A stretch of 64,000 bases of DNA from Corella eumyota. Its lineage: Eukaryota > Chordata > Ascidiacea > Phlebobranchia > Corellidae. Each line of letters starts with the position of its first letter. The first letter of the stretch is position 1. The DNA lies in assembly GCA_963082875.1 (NCBI GenBank), contig OY720103.1, positions 5,642,001-5,706,000 of the forward strand. The letters run 5' to 3'. Under the pieces are notes generated by a model. The model was not told the DNA's origin and ran no database searches. It worked only from the letters and a program-made list of their open reading frames with translations. Positions 1 through 12,900 of this stretch are shown in pieces. Position numbers and translations under genes: made by a program.

Positions 1-961
1 GATAATGAAAGGATGAATTCACTTATTTTAAACAATTTAAAAACCAATTTTTCAAGCGAATTTAACAAAAAATTATATTTTTAACAGTGCTACTCTATTT
101 TAAATAACAAACTAAATGAAACAAAACAATAAAATGATAATTCAATATCTAAAATGTTTAAATAATTATCAAACTAGACAAGACAGTATTATATGCTTTG
201 TGATTAGAGTACTTTGCTACATAGGGTCCTGTGTTCGATCCCCACTGCTTTCATGCAGTAGTTGGGTAAGGAACTATAAATGGTACGAACTCCTGCTAAA
301 CCAAAAACTGATCAGCAAAAAAAATATCGATAAAATCTCAAACTGCCAAAGTCAACTTTAGACTAGGTTGAGGTAGCAAATGTTACTCTATGTTTAGGTT
401 GCAAAGTTAGCCTTAGTTACTAATATTCAACTTATTAGAATTTTATTGTTTACATTTAAATCAATAAGACATTAGCATTATTGATTACACAAATGACAAA
501 TGACTTTACAAATATTAAAATATTAATATTTTAATATTTTACACAAACTAACATTTTTTTTCTTACCCCTGTTTTTATTATCTCCTTTGTAAAGTAATAA
601 AAAATATATTTTCAAACTTTTAATTGGGTTATATAGCATAAATTAATTTTTTAGGAAAACTTTTTTAAGAATAATATTTAAAATATTATTATTCAAAAGA
701 TAGGCATTTTATATTTTAGTAACATTAATAATATATTCGACTACTGTTAAAAAATCTTCTTTTAATTTAATTGGCATTTACATTTATAAAAAAAGAATTA
801 AAATCACTAAGTTAGGATAGTGTAGCAAAGTATTTTACATAATTTTTTTGAATAAGAGCATCTTAAAAGCAGCATCTTAAAAGCAACAAGAATTTAAAAA
901 CTAAAAAATTTACACTTTTTTCTCTTTAAATCTTTTTTTTTAAATTAAAAAAAAAACTTAC
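1..961 (-). other. intron of beta-spectrin
   Basis: The donor of exon 1120-962 lies at 961 and no further exon is visible before the left edge. The stretch is AT-rich and holds a decayed plus-strand tRNA-derived SINE copy at about 200-415. Nothing else is recognisable. Confidence 0.8.
200..415 (+). mobile_element. tRNA-derived SINE, family 1 (diverged)
   Basis: GTGTTCGATCCCCACTGC B-box region, then GGTACGAACTCCTGC and TTACTCTATGTTTAGG. The A box is degraded. Confidence 0.6.
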
Positions 962-3900
962 CTGAGACACGAGTTTTTGGTTGTCACTCAGCCAAGTTTC
1001 CCTCATCGCAGCTTTGCGATCGAATCGACTCGACAAGTGCTCAAGTCTTTCTTGCCGGATGAGTTCGTTTCTGAGTGCGAGTTCGCGCCCGTGCTCAGCT
1101 TTCTCAAGATTCTCCCAAGTCTAATAACAAACGGAAACATTTTTTAAATATTTTTTTAAGTGAAAAATTTTTCTTTATTAGTAAATTAACCTTTAATTAT
1201 TTAAAATTTTATTTTCTGTATCTTTATTTTTGTTGTGTAAAGGCCAACTTTATGACCTAAACATAAAGTGCCATTTTTTCCCAACCCAGTTTCAAGTTGC
1301 ATTTTACAGTTTTGAAAATTATAGAAAATATTGCAACATATATAATGCGCTGAATGGTTGTATGTTTAGTGGGAGTTTATGTTTGTTTATAGTGCTTTTC
1401 TCAATGTTGCTATGACATAAACACAGTGGGGATCAAACCAATGACCTTATGCTGTAAAGCGCTCTTACGACTTCAAAGTGCCATTAAAACTACTAAGTTC
1501 GATTCTCACTGCCTTTATAGCAAGCTAAGATAAAATGCGAACAACACTGCATAGCATTACAAACGATTAGGAAATATTCCCAATATTTTAGATAGTAACA
1601 AAAAATTAACACTAATATAAGCTGAGAAGTCAACCTCTTCTTATAAGAGAAAAGTTAATACAAAACAAACAACTTTAACTAAATTTCAAAAAATGTGAAA
1701 ATTAAAATAACAAATTAAAATAAGTATATAACGTTCCTTACCTTGTTAATATCTGATACAAGTTTTCCTTCTTTTGGAGTGTAAGCCTTTTGGTTATTTG
1801 CCCTCATTTTGCTTTGGAGAGTAAAAAGTAAAACCTCCAAATTTCCTTTTTCTTGAAATTTTCCGGGTTTCTCCATTGTCCTGTAGTTGTTGAATGCAGC
1901 TAGTTGCCCACTTACACCTGTGCAAATAAGAAATAGAAGTTATTTTTTTTTACTCTTAATTTAAGGCCTAATTTTTTACTTTATATAACCCGCCATGTGA
2001 ATGGCATTTTAATTGTCGTAATATGGTCACTACTTGCAACTAATAATGACTTGCAATAAATTACCGGCACACCACAAACAGTAGTTTTGTTTATTTTTTA
2101 GGCCATAAATTGGACATACATATAAATATATATATATATATCGATAACTAAACTGCATTACATATAGATAGATGCAAATTAATTAAGCAAAAAATTCGAG
2201 ATGGAGGTTTAAAATACCAACATGAAACTTTATTCATTTCTACATTACACTAACCTGATAATGAGTTAGCAAATGTTCGATCGTTTAAAATTGCAATGGT
2301 TTGTTCGATCCACTCCAAGAGGTCAGAAGCAAGGCTGTCATATTTGTCGACCATTTTGTTGCTCTCTAGTGCACTCGCAAGCACCTGACACAAAAAAATA
2401 ATAATAATCAAAAAAAAATTAATATTTCCAAAATTTAAATTTTCAAAAAAAAATAATGAAAAAGTTAAAAAAAAAAAATATATAAATTAATTTTATAATT
2501 TTTTTACAGTAATTAGTTATATTTGAACTTTGTCTAACCTTTCCAATTCGTTTTCCTTCGACAGCAATAGCTTTCATTTTAGAAAAGTAATGATAATAAG
2601 TGACAACGTAAGTAATTATTGACTTCTCATCTGGTCTTTCCACAACAATATCTATAAAATAATAAAATAAAAAATTTTAATTTCACATTACACAAAGCTA
2701 TATAAAAATAAGTGTTTTTCGTCCCTTGCAAATAACAGTAAAACGAAAATTACGTAAAAACTTAATAAAAAACCATATTACACTAAATTCTTAGAGGTTA
2801 TAAGATCTTTCGTTAAGTTTTTAAGTAATTTATATTTTACTATAACTTCAAATCTTAATTTATTTTTTATCAAAACCCTTTTTAATCTTTAATCTTAGCC
2901 GAAATTAAGTTAGTTAACTATGATGAAAAAAATTTTTTAAAAAATAACATTTTCCTGCAAAACATAAAAAACACGGAAAATATCTATGTCCATATTAAAC
3001 AAACCTAACTATTATCATACTAAAAAAATAATTCAAAAAAACAATTCTTTAATTAGTTTTCTTTAAATTAACTAACCTTCTGGGTCAAGTAATCGAGCCA
3101 AACCAAGTTCTTTATCAGCCACAGTGAATGCATTGTTAAGGTTATGCATTGGGTTGGATTTTTTCAAAGATTCGTAATCGATTAAATCAGGTCTAAAATA
3201 TTTCGAAAAAATGTAATTTCAAATTTGCGTACAAGTTAAAAATGCAACTTATAATCTAAATCTTCTAAGCAATTGTCCATATGATCAAAAACATTGACCA
3301 AATAGACTTACCACAAAAATCAAAATTTCAGAAACAACATTTAACTAAAATCGTGGTTTAACTTATTTTACAAAAAATGGCATTTCCCAAAGAAGGAATA
3401 AGGGTAAGCTAGGGGTATTAGACAATGTCATATAGTTAGTAAATAACATTATTGGGCATATTGTTTATAATCAAATGTCCATTCAGTAAAATAATTTTTT
3501 TTAAATTTGAAATTAAATCATTTCAAGCCAACTTACAATATTGTTAATTTCATGATATAGTCTCATGACATTAACCTACCTTTATAAGATATTACAACAT
3601 AAACAATTTGAAAAATGCACAAAAAATTAACCTGTGCTTGTGAATGATGGCATTAAAAGCAAGTCCATCTCTCCAGCTAGTTGTAAAATTATTGACATTA
3701 ACATTTGGATAGCCAGCCGTCTTCATCTGACACCATAAAAGCAAGGCATCCTTCGCCGATCTTGTTTCTCTGTTGTCCTCAGTTTCAACACTAATATCTT
3801 GAATCTAAAAAATAAAATATTTGAAATTAAAATTAAAAGTCCGGTAGTGTGGTAAACCAGTCATGGCAGCAGAGAGTAGACTACAACCTGATTTTAAGTT

Positions 3901-6900
3901 TAAGCCACACCTATGACATGTTTACAAATTGCTTAAAACACATCACAACAGCACACCCTTACCCAATAAATATACATTAACCTATTACGTTAAGGTAATA
4001 CAAAAAGGAGAATTAAAATTAAAAATGTTAAATTATAAAAAAATGTTTGATATTTATGTACACTTAAAAAAATTAAATCCTAATTAGTATATGAACTTTA
4101 AATTTAAAAACAATAAGCATTGAAAACTGAAACATAATAATTCATTAACAGTATGTCAAAAACAAGACACAAAATGGTGGCAATTAGGTAATTAAAAATA
4201 ATAGTACTACTGGTAAAAAAAAATGTTTTTTTTTACTTGAATTAAGAGTTACAAAAATGAATTCTAGTACTTTAACTGAATCACTTGTACTTCACGGTTA
4301 TTGAAAAAATTTGAGGCCGTAAAGTACCATTTAATTAAATATGTGAAAGAATTAGCAAGGACCACAAACTTTAAGGGTTTTTCTAAAACTGTAAGAAACA
4401 AATAATTTTTTTAATTTGTTTTTTTCCAAATACATTTGTTTAACGCTTTATCTTGTTTGTTGAACGCCGTGTCAATTTGTTTAATACAGTTTTAAGTAAG
4501 ATAAGCAAAATTAAAGCAGTTCACAAGAGGCCCAAGTATAATAATAATATACCTGGAATCTAAGAATAACTGTCCAAATCAGACCCAGAATAAGACGATG
4601 GTTGCCGTCGACGATATCATGTGATCCCATATTTTCCAAGTGAACTTTTTTGCTTTTAAGAAAAGCTAAAGCCTTGCCTGTGTTTTCAAGACAGTGAATT
4701 CGCATTTTTCCGCGAGTTGGTTTTGGCTAAAAGTAATATAAAAAAGTTTGGTAACTTAATAATGCACTAGGATAACACTGACAAATGACAATAATAGGAC
4801 CCTAGCTGAAGTTCTAAGTTCAACTCCTACTACAGTTATGTCAATACACCAAGGTCCAAGGTTCGATTATACCACCTACAACCATGTCATTAAACACTCA
4901 TGTAAAGCACTGATGCTATTTACGATTGCCAAGATCATAATTCAGAAAATAAATGATTACACAACTTCACTTAGTTAATAAAATTTAAAACTAAAGAAAG
5001 TCTTCAAAATTAGCCTTTTTATATTAAGAATTATTTAAGAAAATATATAGAAATCCTACCAGTCTTTCTCCTGAAAGAATCTCTAACAGTTTAATTAACA
5101 TCCTCCCGTCTCTTAAATCCATGTAAAGATCTTGTATGCGACATGATACTCGGACAAGATGAGAATTGACCCATTTTGTGAAAGTCTTTTTTTGAACCGT
5201 TTCACGTTCATCTATAAAAAATAAAATAATTATTTTAAATCAAAACAGCCTATGTAATGCATGCCTATAAAATATACAAAATTAAATGGACCAAACGAAT
5301 CGAATAAAAAAATTATAAATTAAACCCCATTTAAAATACCCTTAATACAAGCGATTCATTTAATAAAAATTTGATATACGGGCGTATTAAAAAAGACAAT
5401 GTTTGGTAGTGTGAAATAGCGGTAATGGTATGAAACTTTGGAAAAAATTATGGTTCAAGTCGCATAAATCCTACATTATTCACCCTTATGCCCTGCGATA
5501 ACAGATAGCTTAAACACGTCACAACAGCACATTTTTAACAAATAAATATTGTGTACAAAATTAATCAACAAAAACCCAAAGTATAGCACCTAAAGTGTAA
5601 CCTCTTATTTTTTTTAATTATTTTTATGTTATTTGTTAAAATATTTAAATACTTTGGCATTTATAAACTTTTTTTTCTAAATTACAAAACTGTTTTACTT
5701 GTTTACCTTTTTAACAAAGAAAAATCACAAAACAAGTTAAACGAATGTAATATAACAAAAAAACAATGTTACGACAACTTTACAATTGAAAATAACTGAA
5801 TGTAATATAATAGCTGAGGCCTAAGGATTGATACAATTTAGTTGTAAAGAGAACAAAAGACAATGTGTAAGCTTCAATTGAAACTTGTATTAAATTTCTA
5901 TTGTAGTTTGTTTCAAACTGGAAAATCTAATTTTATTTATTTGAAATGAATTTTTTTTGTCTTCAGCTGCTGGCTTTTATTAATTTTTAAACAACACTCT
6001 TATTTGGCAATTTTCTTGTATTTATTTATTTTTGATGTAAAAAGGCCGGCCTTTTGGCCCAAAAACAAAATAACATTTGTTATTCTGGCCCCAAGTTCAA
6101 GTTCACTTTGGCAGTTTGAGATATTATTGATTTATCATTGCTCAATAATTAACTTACTGATTGGTTTTAGGCTCAGCAGTAATTAAAATCAATTTTAGCA
6201 CCTTACTAAATACTGTTACGAATGTAGGCAATCGAAGGACCTCATGAAGTAAAGCCAAGTATTCCTACTACTACATAATGCTGTCAAATTTTGATTTAAT
6301 AAAAATTATGTTTATAAATTAAATTCTTGAAATTGGTTAGCATAAAAAAATGCTAAAATCACCTACATTAAACTTTAATTTTCAACTCAAATCAGAATTT
6401 TAATTTTATTTAGGACAAGAAAACTTTACTACCCTGGCATTGGATAAAACCCCATGCAAAAAAAATTATTTTTAATTTTTAAAATCATAAAAGTTAGTTA
6501 TTAGTTTGATGCATTTTAAAGCTTTACAGTATTTATTAAAAAACTGTAATAAAAAAGTTAAATTTTGAAACTAATACAAACTGTTTGTGTTAAATATTAA
6601 CTTTTACCTTATAAAAAGTTAAAAAATGTGTCCACAATCAATTAATGGAATATCAAACAGCGCCTAATAATGAAACGTCATTTTATGAAGCCTATAAACA
6701 TTCCTTTATAAACAAATGTGGTTTTGTGTGAAACCTAATATTTCAATGATGTTAAATTAAAATCCGTTTTTAAAATGTATATATAATACCGTTAATGTAA
6801 TAAAAAAGACAACTAAAAATAATTATGGTACTCAATCTATTAAAATATTATATTAAATTTACCTTTGCATTTTATGCCTTTGTTAAATATTTCAATTTAA

Positions 6901-9900
6901 GAAATATTTATTTACACCTTCAAGATTTAAACCATTAAACTCTAGTTTAAAACAAATAAAACACAGATAGACCAAAATTTGTTCTATTTTCTTTTTTTTA
7001 TAGTCTATCTTATCTAAAATAAATATTTTAATCTCAGTTCGCCGTCGTAATTTTTACGTAATATTTTTCGCCGTCGTAATTTTTACTTCGTAACGTTATT
7101 TACCAATCTTAGTTTTACTTATCAATTTTTATATGCATTTAATGTACAATGTTTTCATAAAAACATCAAAATCGGCCAAACGACATAATGTAACGTAATA
7201 ATAAACGCAACGAGAGTTTAGTTATTAAAATTACCTACAAATTGGTTACGTAAATTATACTTTAACCGTGGCTATGTAGAATTACTTTAAATAGTAATGT
7301 TAATTTAATAAAGGTGCAAAATCCTACTTTACGTTAAGTAAATAGTCAGACCTACGTTGTTTTAACTTGTGGACACGTGTTTAGATTGTCATTTAACCGA
7401 AAATCATATACCGAAAACGAAATTTTACCAATGTTAAGACATTTTCTATAAACCCCTTTCTTACCATAGCCCATTTTCGAAAAACGCCTTCAAATTTTGA
7501 AAAAAAGTTGACCCGAATTTTAGTAAAATGTCGTTTTCAAAATTTTAGTTTTCGGTCAAATGGTTTTCGGTTATATGGTCTCAAACCGAAAACAACTGTT
7601 TTATGTTTTATGTTATTTGATTATTTGTCGATATACATAAATTATACATTGACTATAAATGAAAAGGGTTGGCAATACTTGGACAAAAATATTAATACAA
7701 TTTAACTAATTGAATCGCCAGCTTACAAATATAGATAGTTTACCCGATATAGTTCGTAAAAAAAACCTTTAAAGGACGGTTAACCAGTTAAAACGTTTTT
7801 AAACACCTGTTTGGAGGTTAATTAAAATATAATCATTATACAAGTCCCCAAAAAACATGACAGCCTACTTTTCCGCCCAAACAAACAAGTAGTTTACCCT
7901 GAAGTTGCCTAATTCGACCGTCAGCAGCCGTATAGTGATGTGCGCTTGAAAGCCCAAAATCAGGGTCCTCAAAAATCAGGCTTGCACTTCGTCGTTTTTC
8001 CCCTTTCCCAATACTGTTTCGCCTTATGAAGGCCGTGGTGTCGACATATTCTTCCGTAGACGTCGAATTACTGCGCGACAAATCCTTGGACGAATTCTGC
8101 ATTTTTATAATCCTATATGCTTGTTTATACCTCCCTTTAAGTCAGTCAAAATACCATTTCTTGAACTTGAACTCAAGATTTAATAAAATAATAACACCAT
8201 TTAAAAAAACAATCTGATTTGTTAAATAATAAATAAAAATGCATTGAATTCTGAAACAATTTTGTTAAAATAAGATTTTAACTCTAAATTAGCTCTAACA
8301 GTTAAACTCATATAATACGCAAACGTTAAACAAGCTTAATTTTGTCCCGCCCGATAAGAAATACGGCGAGTCATCAATATGTACTCCCGCTTTTGTGTGA
8401 TCAACTTATTTACTTAAACAATAAATTAAACACCGTCAAGTGCACCAACAAAAGCCGCTATCGACCGTCGGCGGATTTCGGATTACGACATCTCTAAAAA
8501 ATAAGTAGCAGAAAAAATATGTATGTTCTTGCCATATAAATAACTTTGATTTAATTTAGCATGATTCTATAAACTAGTTAGCTAACCTTATGGACAGCAT
8601 TTTAGTTGTCGTAATATGGTTGCAACTCTTAACTAACATTTGTGCGCGATAATTTACCAGAGCACCACAAACAGCAGTTTTTTTATTTTGCAGATCTATA
8701 AATTAAACTTACATATGGAAAATGCGTTGCTGCTTCTAATAACTTGATTTTTTCTGTACCTTAAGGTTAAATACGATATTAAAATTCAAAAACAATAAGG
8801 TAACAAGGTTGTTGTTTCCATGGTACAAAGCAATTATATTTACAACTATGCAATGCACACAAAATCATATTCCTTTATAATTTAAAAAAAACTTAACATT
8901 CTGCATTTCGAAAAAAATCTAGCTATATCATCAATCTTAAACTGTCGACATTAACGCCATCTATTCTCTCACTAAATAAGCAACAATAGAATCTAATTCT
9001 AAATTTTCTAATACAACATTGGGCACAGGTGTTTGCCTAATCTTAAGGCTGAATGGTGCTTGTAATTTCGAAAGTGGACCCAATAACAACAGAAAAAGTG
9101 TTAACTCTTTCCTTTACTTTAATATAAACGCATTGGCCTTGCAAATTTAAATGAGATAATAAATTAAGAATTTTACATATATGCCATTATTATACTTTGC
9201 TTATAAATAAATTGTTGTGCATAAAGTTTACTTTCTATGGAAAATCTGTAGTATTTAACGCATACCTAAATCGTCTATCTGAAAATTTAGAAGGCTAGAA
9301 AGGGATTTAATTCTATTCAAACCCCTTTTTTAACCGTTTTATAACTTTTAAAACCCTTTCCAAGTCACCTAAATAACAATACGTTCTGCTAGAGCTGGTA
9401 AATAGTGATTCTGGTTAAAACTTCTGTTGCTACCTTACGCTCATAAGGCAATAAATTGGGTTCTATCAATATTATAATTTAAATAAACGAAAATACCTTA
9501 CAATATTTAAAAGCAAATTAAAAGGTATCTAATTTTTTGGCGCAAAAACGACTAAAAGCCTAAAGAAGTATCAGAATTTCAAAACATATGAAACTTATCT
9601 GCTATATAGTTTAATAAAGTGATACCAACACTTATATGAAATAAAATCCTTAATTTCTAACCCTTACTTACTAAGGCTTACACTACTTCGTTTTCTATAT
9701 TTGTTTCTGGTGACAATAAAAATAAGTTCACCAGAGCGTAATAGATTGTACTTAAATTTATAGGTTTATTAGGTCATAAACATAATAAAAACATGGCGTT
9801 TTTAATTTTAGACTGATTAAGAATTTAGAAATGATTTTTATTTGATTTAAAGACACTTTATAAACTTTATAACATATAGCAATACATATTAAACCTTTAC

Positions 9901-12900
9901 TTAATTTCAATTTACAATTTTATTGCAAAAATAAACAATCATTTTTTAATTTTCACAGACACAAAAACTGAAGACATTTTAAAATTAAATTGCTTATTCG
10001 TAATACGATTATTGTTAAGTTGGCGCTTTTTTATCTAAAAAATTAACTGTTTTAAAACAAAACTGTCTTACTTAGCATATTTAGTGCTTAATTACCTATA
10101 TATGCCTATTTTAAAGACTAAATCCTAATTTTTTACGCAAATTCGCTTTTTTACATTTCCCCTACCTAACACAACAACACTGTAGAAAAAACTGTTAACT
10201 GAATAAAGAGTAGCCTTGAATAATAAAGCCTAGGCATGTGTTGAACAATGGATTTCTAGTACAAAACAAATAAAAAAAGGGATCGAATAAGGTGTCATTT
10301 TGTTATAGGTAGTAGGGACCTTTTGTGTTAGGTAAGCCCGATTGCCTTTCACACGGTAGCTGGGTGAATTAAGTCCAATTGGAAAAAAGCAGTCGTCTGC
10401 TAATGTATGATGGAAAACTCCTAATAATGCGTAGGCAAAATTTGGCATTGACGGGTTTGTTATGACGTCATTACAGCTTTAAACTGCGCGAGACTAAAAA
10501 TGTCGCCTGCTATTCCCTAATACTTAAAATATTTATTTTGAAAACATATAAATCAAAAAAAATATAAAAAAATGAAGTTCATGTTTAAAACGACATTTTT
10601 TTACTTTTTTATACGATTTTATGATACCACATTCTCCTATCATTTAATTAACTACAAAGTCAATCTCGCGTGACCAACACAATAACAGTGACGTCACAGG
10701 CGCGCTAAATTCGAACCACGTGACCTAAGGCCCTCACAATAATTTTATCGCTAACAAATTCATGGAAATCAAAATATTGAAAACGCATTTTTGCTGTTAT
10801 TTAATTAAAATAAACAAACAGATATCCACTTATATTGGAAAGCCTATAAACTATAATATAGGTTCACCAGTTAAGTTCACAGATTTATCAAATTTAACAC
10901 AAAAATGAACAACTTAAACGGCTAAACCAAGTAAAAAACTACTGTCTTCAGCCTATACTATAAGTAAAAATTGTCTTTTCTTACTTTGAAAACAACCTCA
11001 CAGCTAAAAAGCCAGCATCAAAATTGCGCCTGAAAAATGCATTATTGAATGTGCAAATGTAGAAATTCTACACTACTATATAGGCCTTCTATACACTACA
11101 AAACGCAATGGTATTTAAATGAAATCAATTCGGAAGTTATTGTAGAGTAATACAAGTCAAACAAGCCTTTCTTTTTACTGGAAACCATAGCAAAATTTAT
11201 GAAATGTAAAGCGATACTACTGCCACTTATATAAACGGTATATGAATTAATTTCTGTATTTTTGAATGGGTATATATACGTTAATAGGTTACCTATTAGT
11301 ATAAACTAAAAAAATGGAAAAAATGATATTTTAGAGGATGAACTTAGAAAAAAAGAAAAATGCGGATAACTCGGAATCGGAAAAAAATGAGATATCCAAC
11401 CTATTTTAAAGAAGGGTTTTATTACCCCCCTGCACCCTTTTCCTAATTTTAAATATTAGAGTATGGTGTACTCTTTTCTAGTTGTTATTTTTTTCCGCGT
11501 TTTCCGCTTCTTATATTCCTAATAAAGTTAGGCTATTTACGCAAAATCGAATGCTTACTTAAATTTAAATAATAAAGCTACCTATTTCCCAACCCTTTTA
11601 AAAGACTTAATAATAAAAACGCATTTTAAAATGTCGATTTTTACTACTTACAATACCACAGCAAAATTTTAATATAATCCATTTGTTATTGCATTACCTT
11701 AACGTTAGACGATATTTACAACAAAAATAGCCGCAGGCGATGTGGTTATCTATTACAATATCAACCGCTTTATCTATTGTGGAAATTGCCCATTTTCAAT
11801 TTACTGGTATTAGCGCATAAAAAATCTATTCATTATATATTTAAGTATTGCGTTAAATCTGTATTGCGATTTTTAAAATACATTTATTGTAAAAAAAGGC
11901 CTACACTAAAAAAAACGTTAGAAAACAGCCTACAAATTAAATGCATATACAAAAATCGCTATGGGTGACGTCATCAATATTTAAAAAAGGTCAAAAAAGT
12001 CTTAAGAAAAGGATATTTTTATATCTCGTTATATCTGATTTAATCTGCAAGTCTTTTACGAAACATCGCCCCAGTAACATATATTACTATATATTAAGTT
12101 CATTTATTTGTAAATAAGCGTTAATATAAGCATTACATTTTGTGTTATACCTTTACCTTTATTTTTTCTATATGATTTTTTGGTAAAAAATGACAAAATC
12201 AATTTAATGATTTATAAATGCCATATAAAATCTTGTTAACATGGAGTTTATATAGATTTATACATTATGGCATAGTCACCAAACCCAGTATAAATTTATT
12301 TAATATGAATATTGAAAAAAAAACTTTTTATAAAGCCATGCACCTGTTTATCACTAAATTTAGGAATATTATTAAAACAAAAAATTAAGTTCATTATCTT
12401 TACTTCTTAGTTTATTAATCTAATTTAAGAAGTCATTTAAAAGTTGTGACAGATAAAAAAATGTATATTATAAACTCTATAAACATGTAAAAGAAACTAT
12501 AACACAGTCCTATCTATTACACCCTACTAAAATTTACAAAACCACAAACATTAAAATTTTTACATAAATACATTTTACACTAAGGCTGTACATCTAGGAA
12601 AAATAGAATAAATAACTGACTAAATTAATCTAGATTAAAAATTTTGAATTCTAATCTTAATCTGTTCAATTATAAATCTAAAATTTTTTTTTCTACAACA
12701 CTTTTTTTGTGTTTGCACAACCACAATAAAATCAGCTTATCTGTTAAAATAATATTTATAAATTGAAAATGATAACCTTTTTTTAAATTTGGTTATAATA
12801 AATAACATTAAAAAAAATATTTCAAATCCAATTATTCAAAAAAAAAGAAAATTTCAGATTCAAAAAATAAATCAAAGATTTTAAAATTTACTTTAAACAA

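Noticed and set aside
10230-10448. 72-residue minus-strand frame in the spectrin intron
   Set aside because: No splice sites in phase with spectrin and no recognisable motif.
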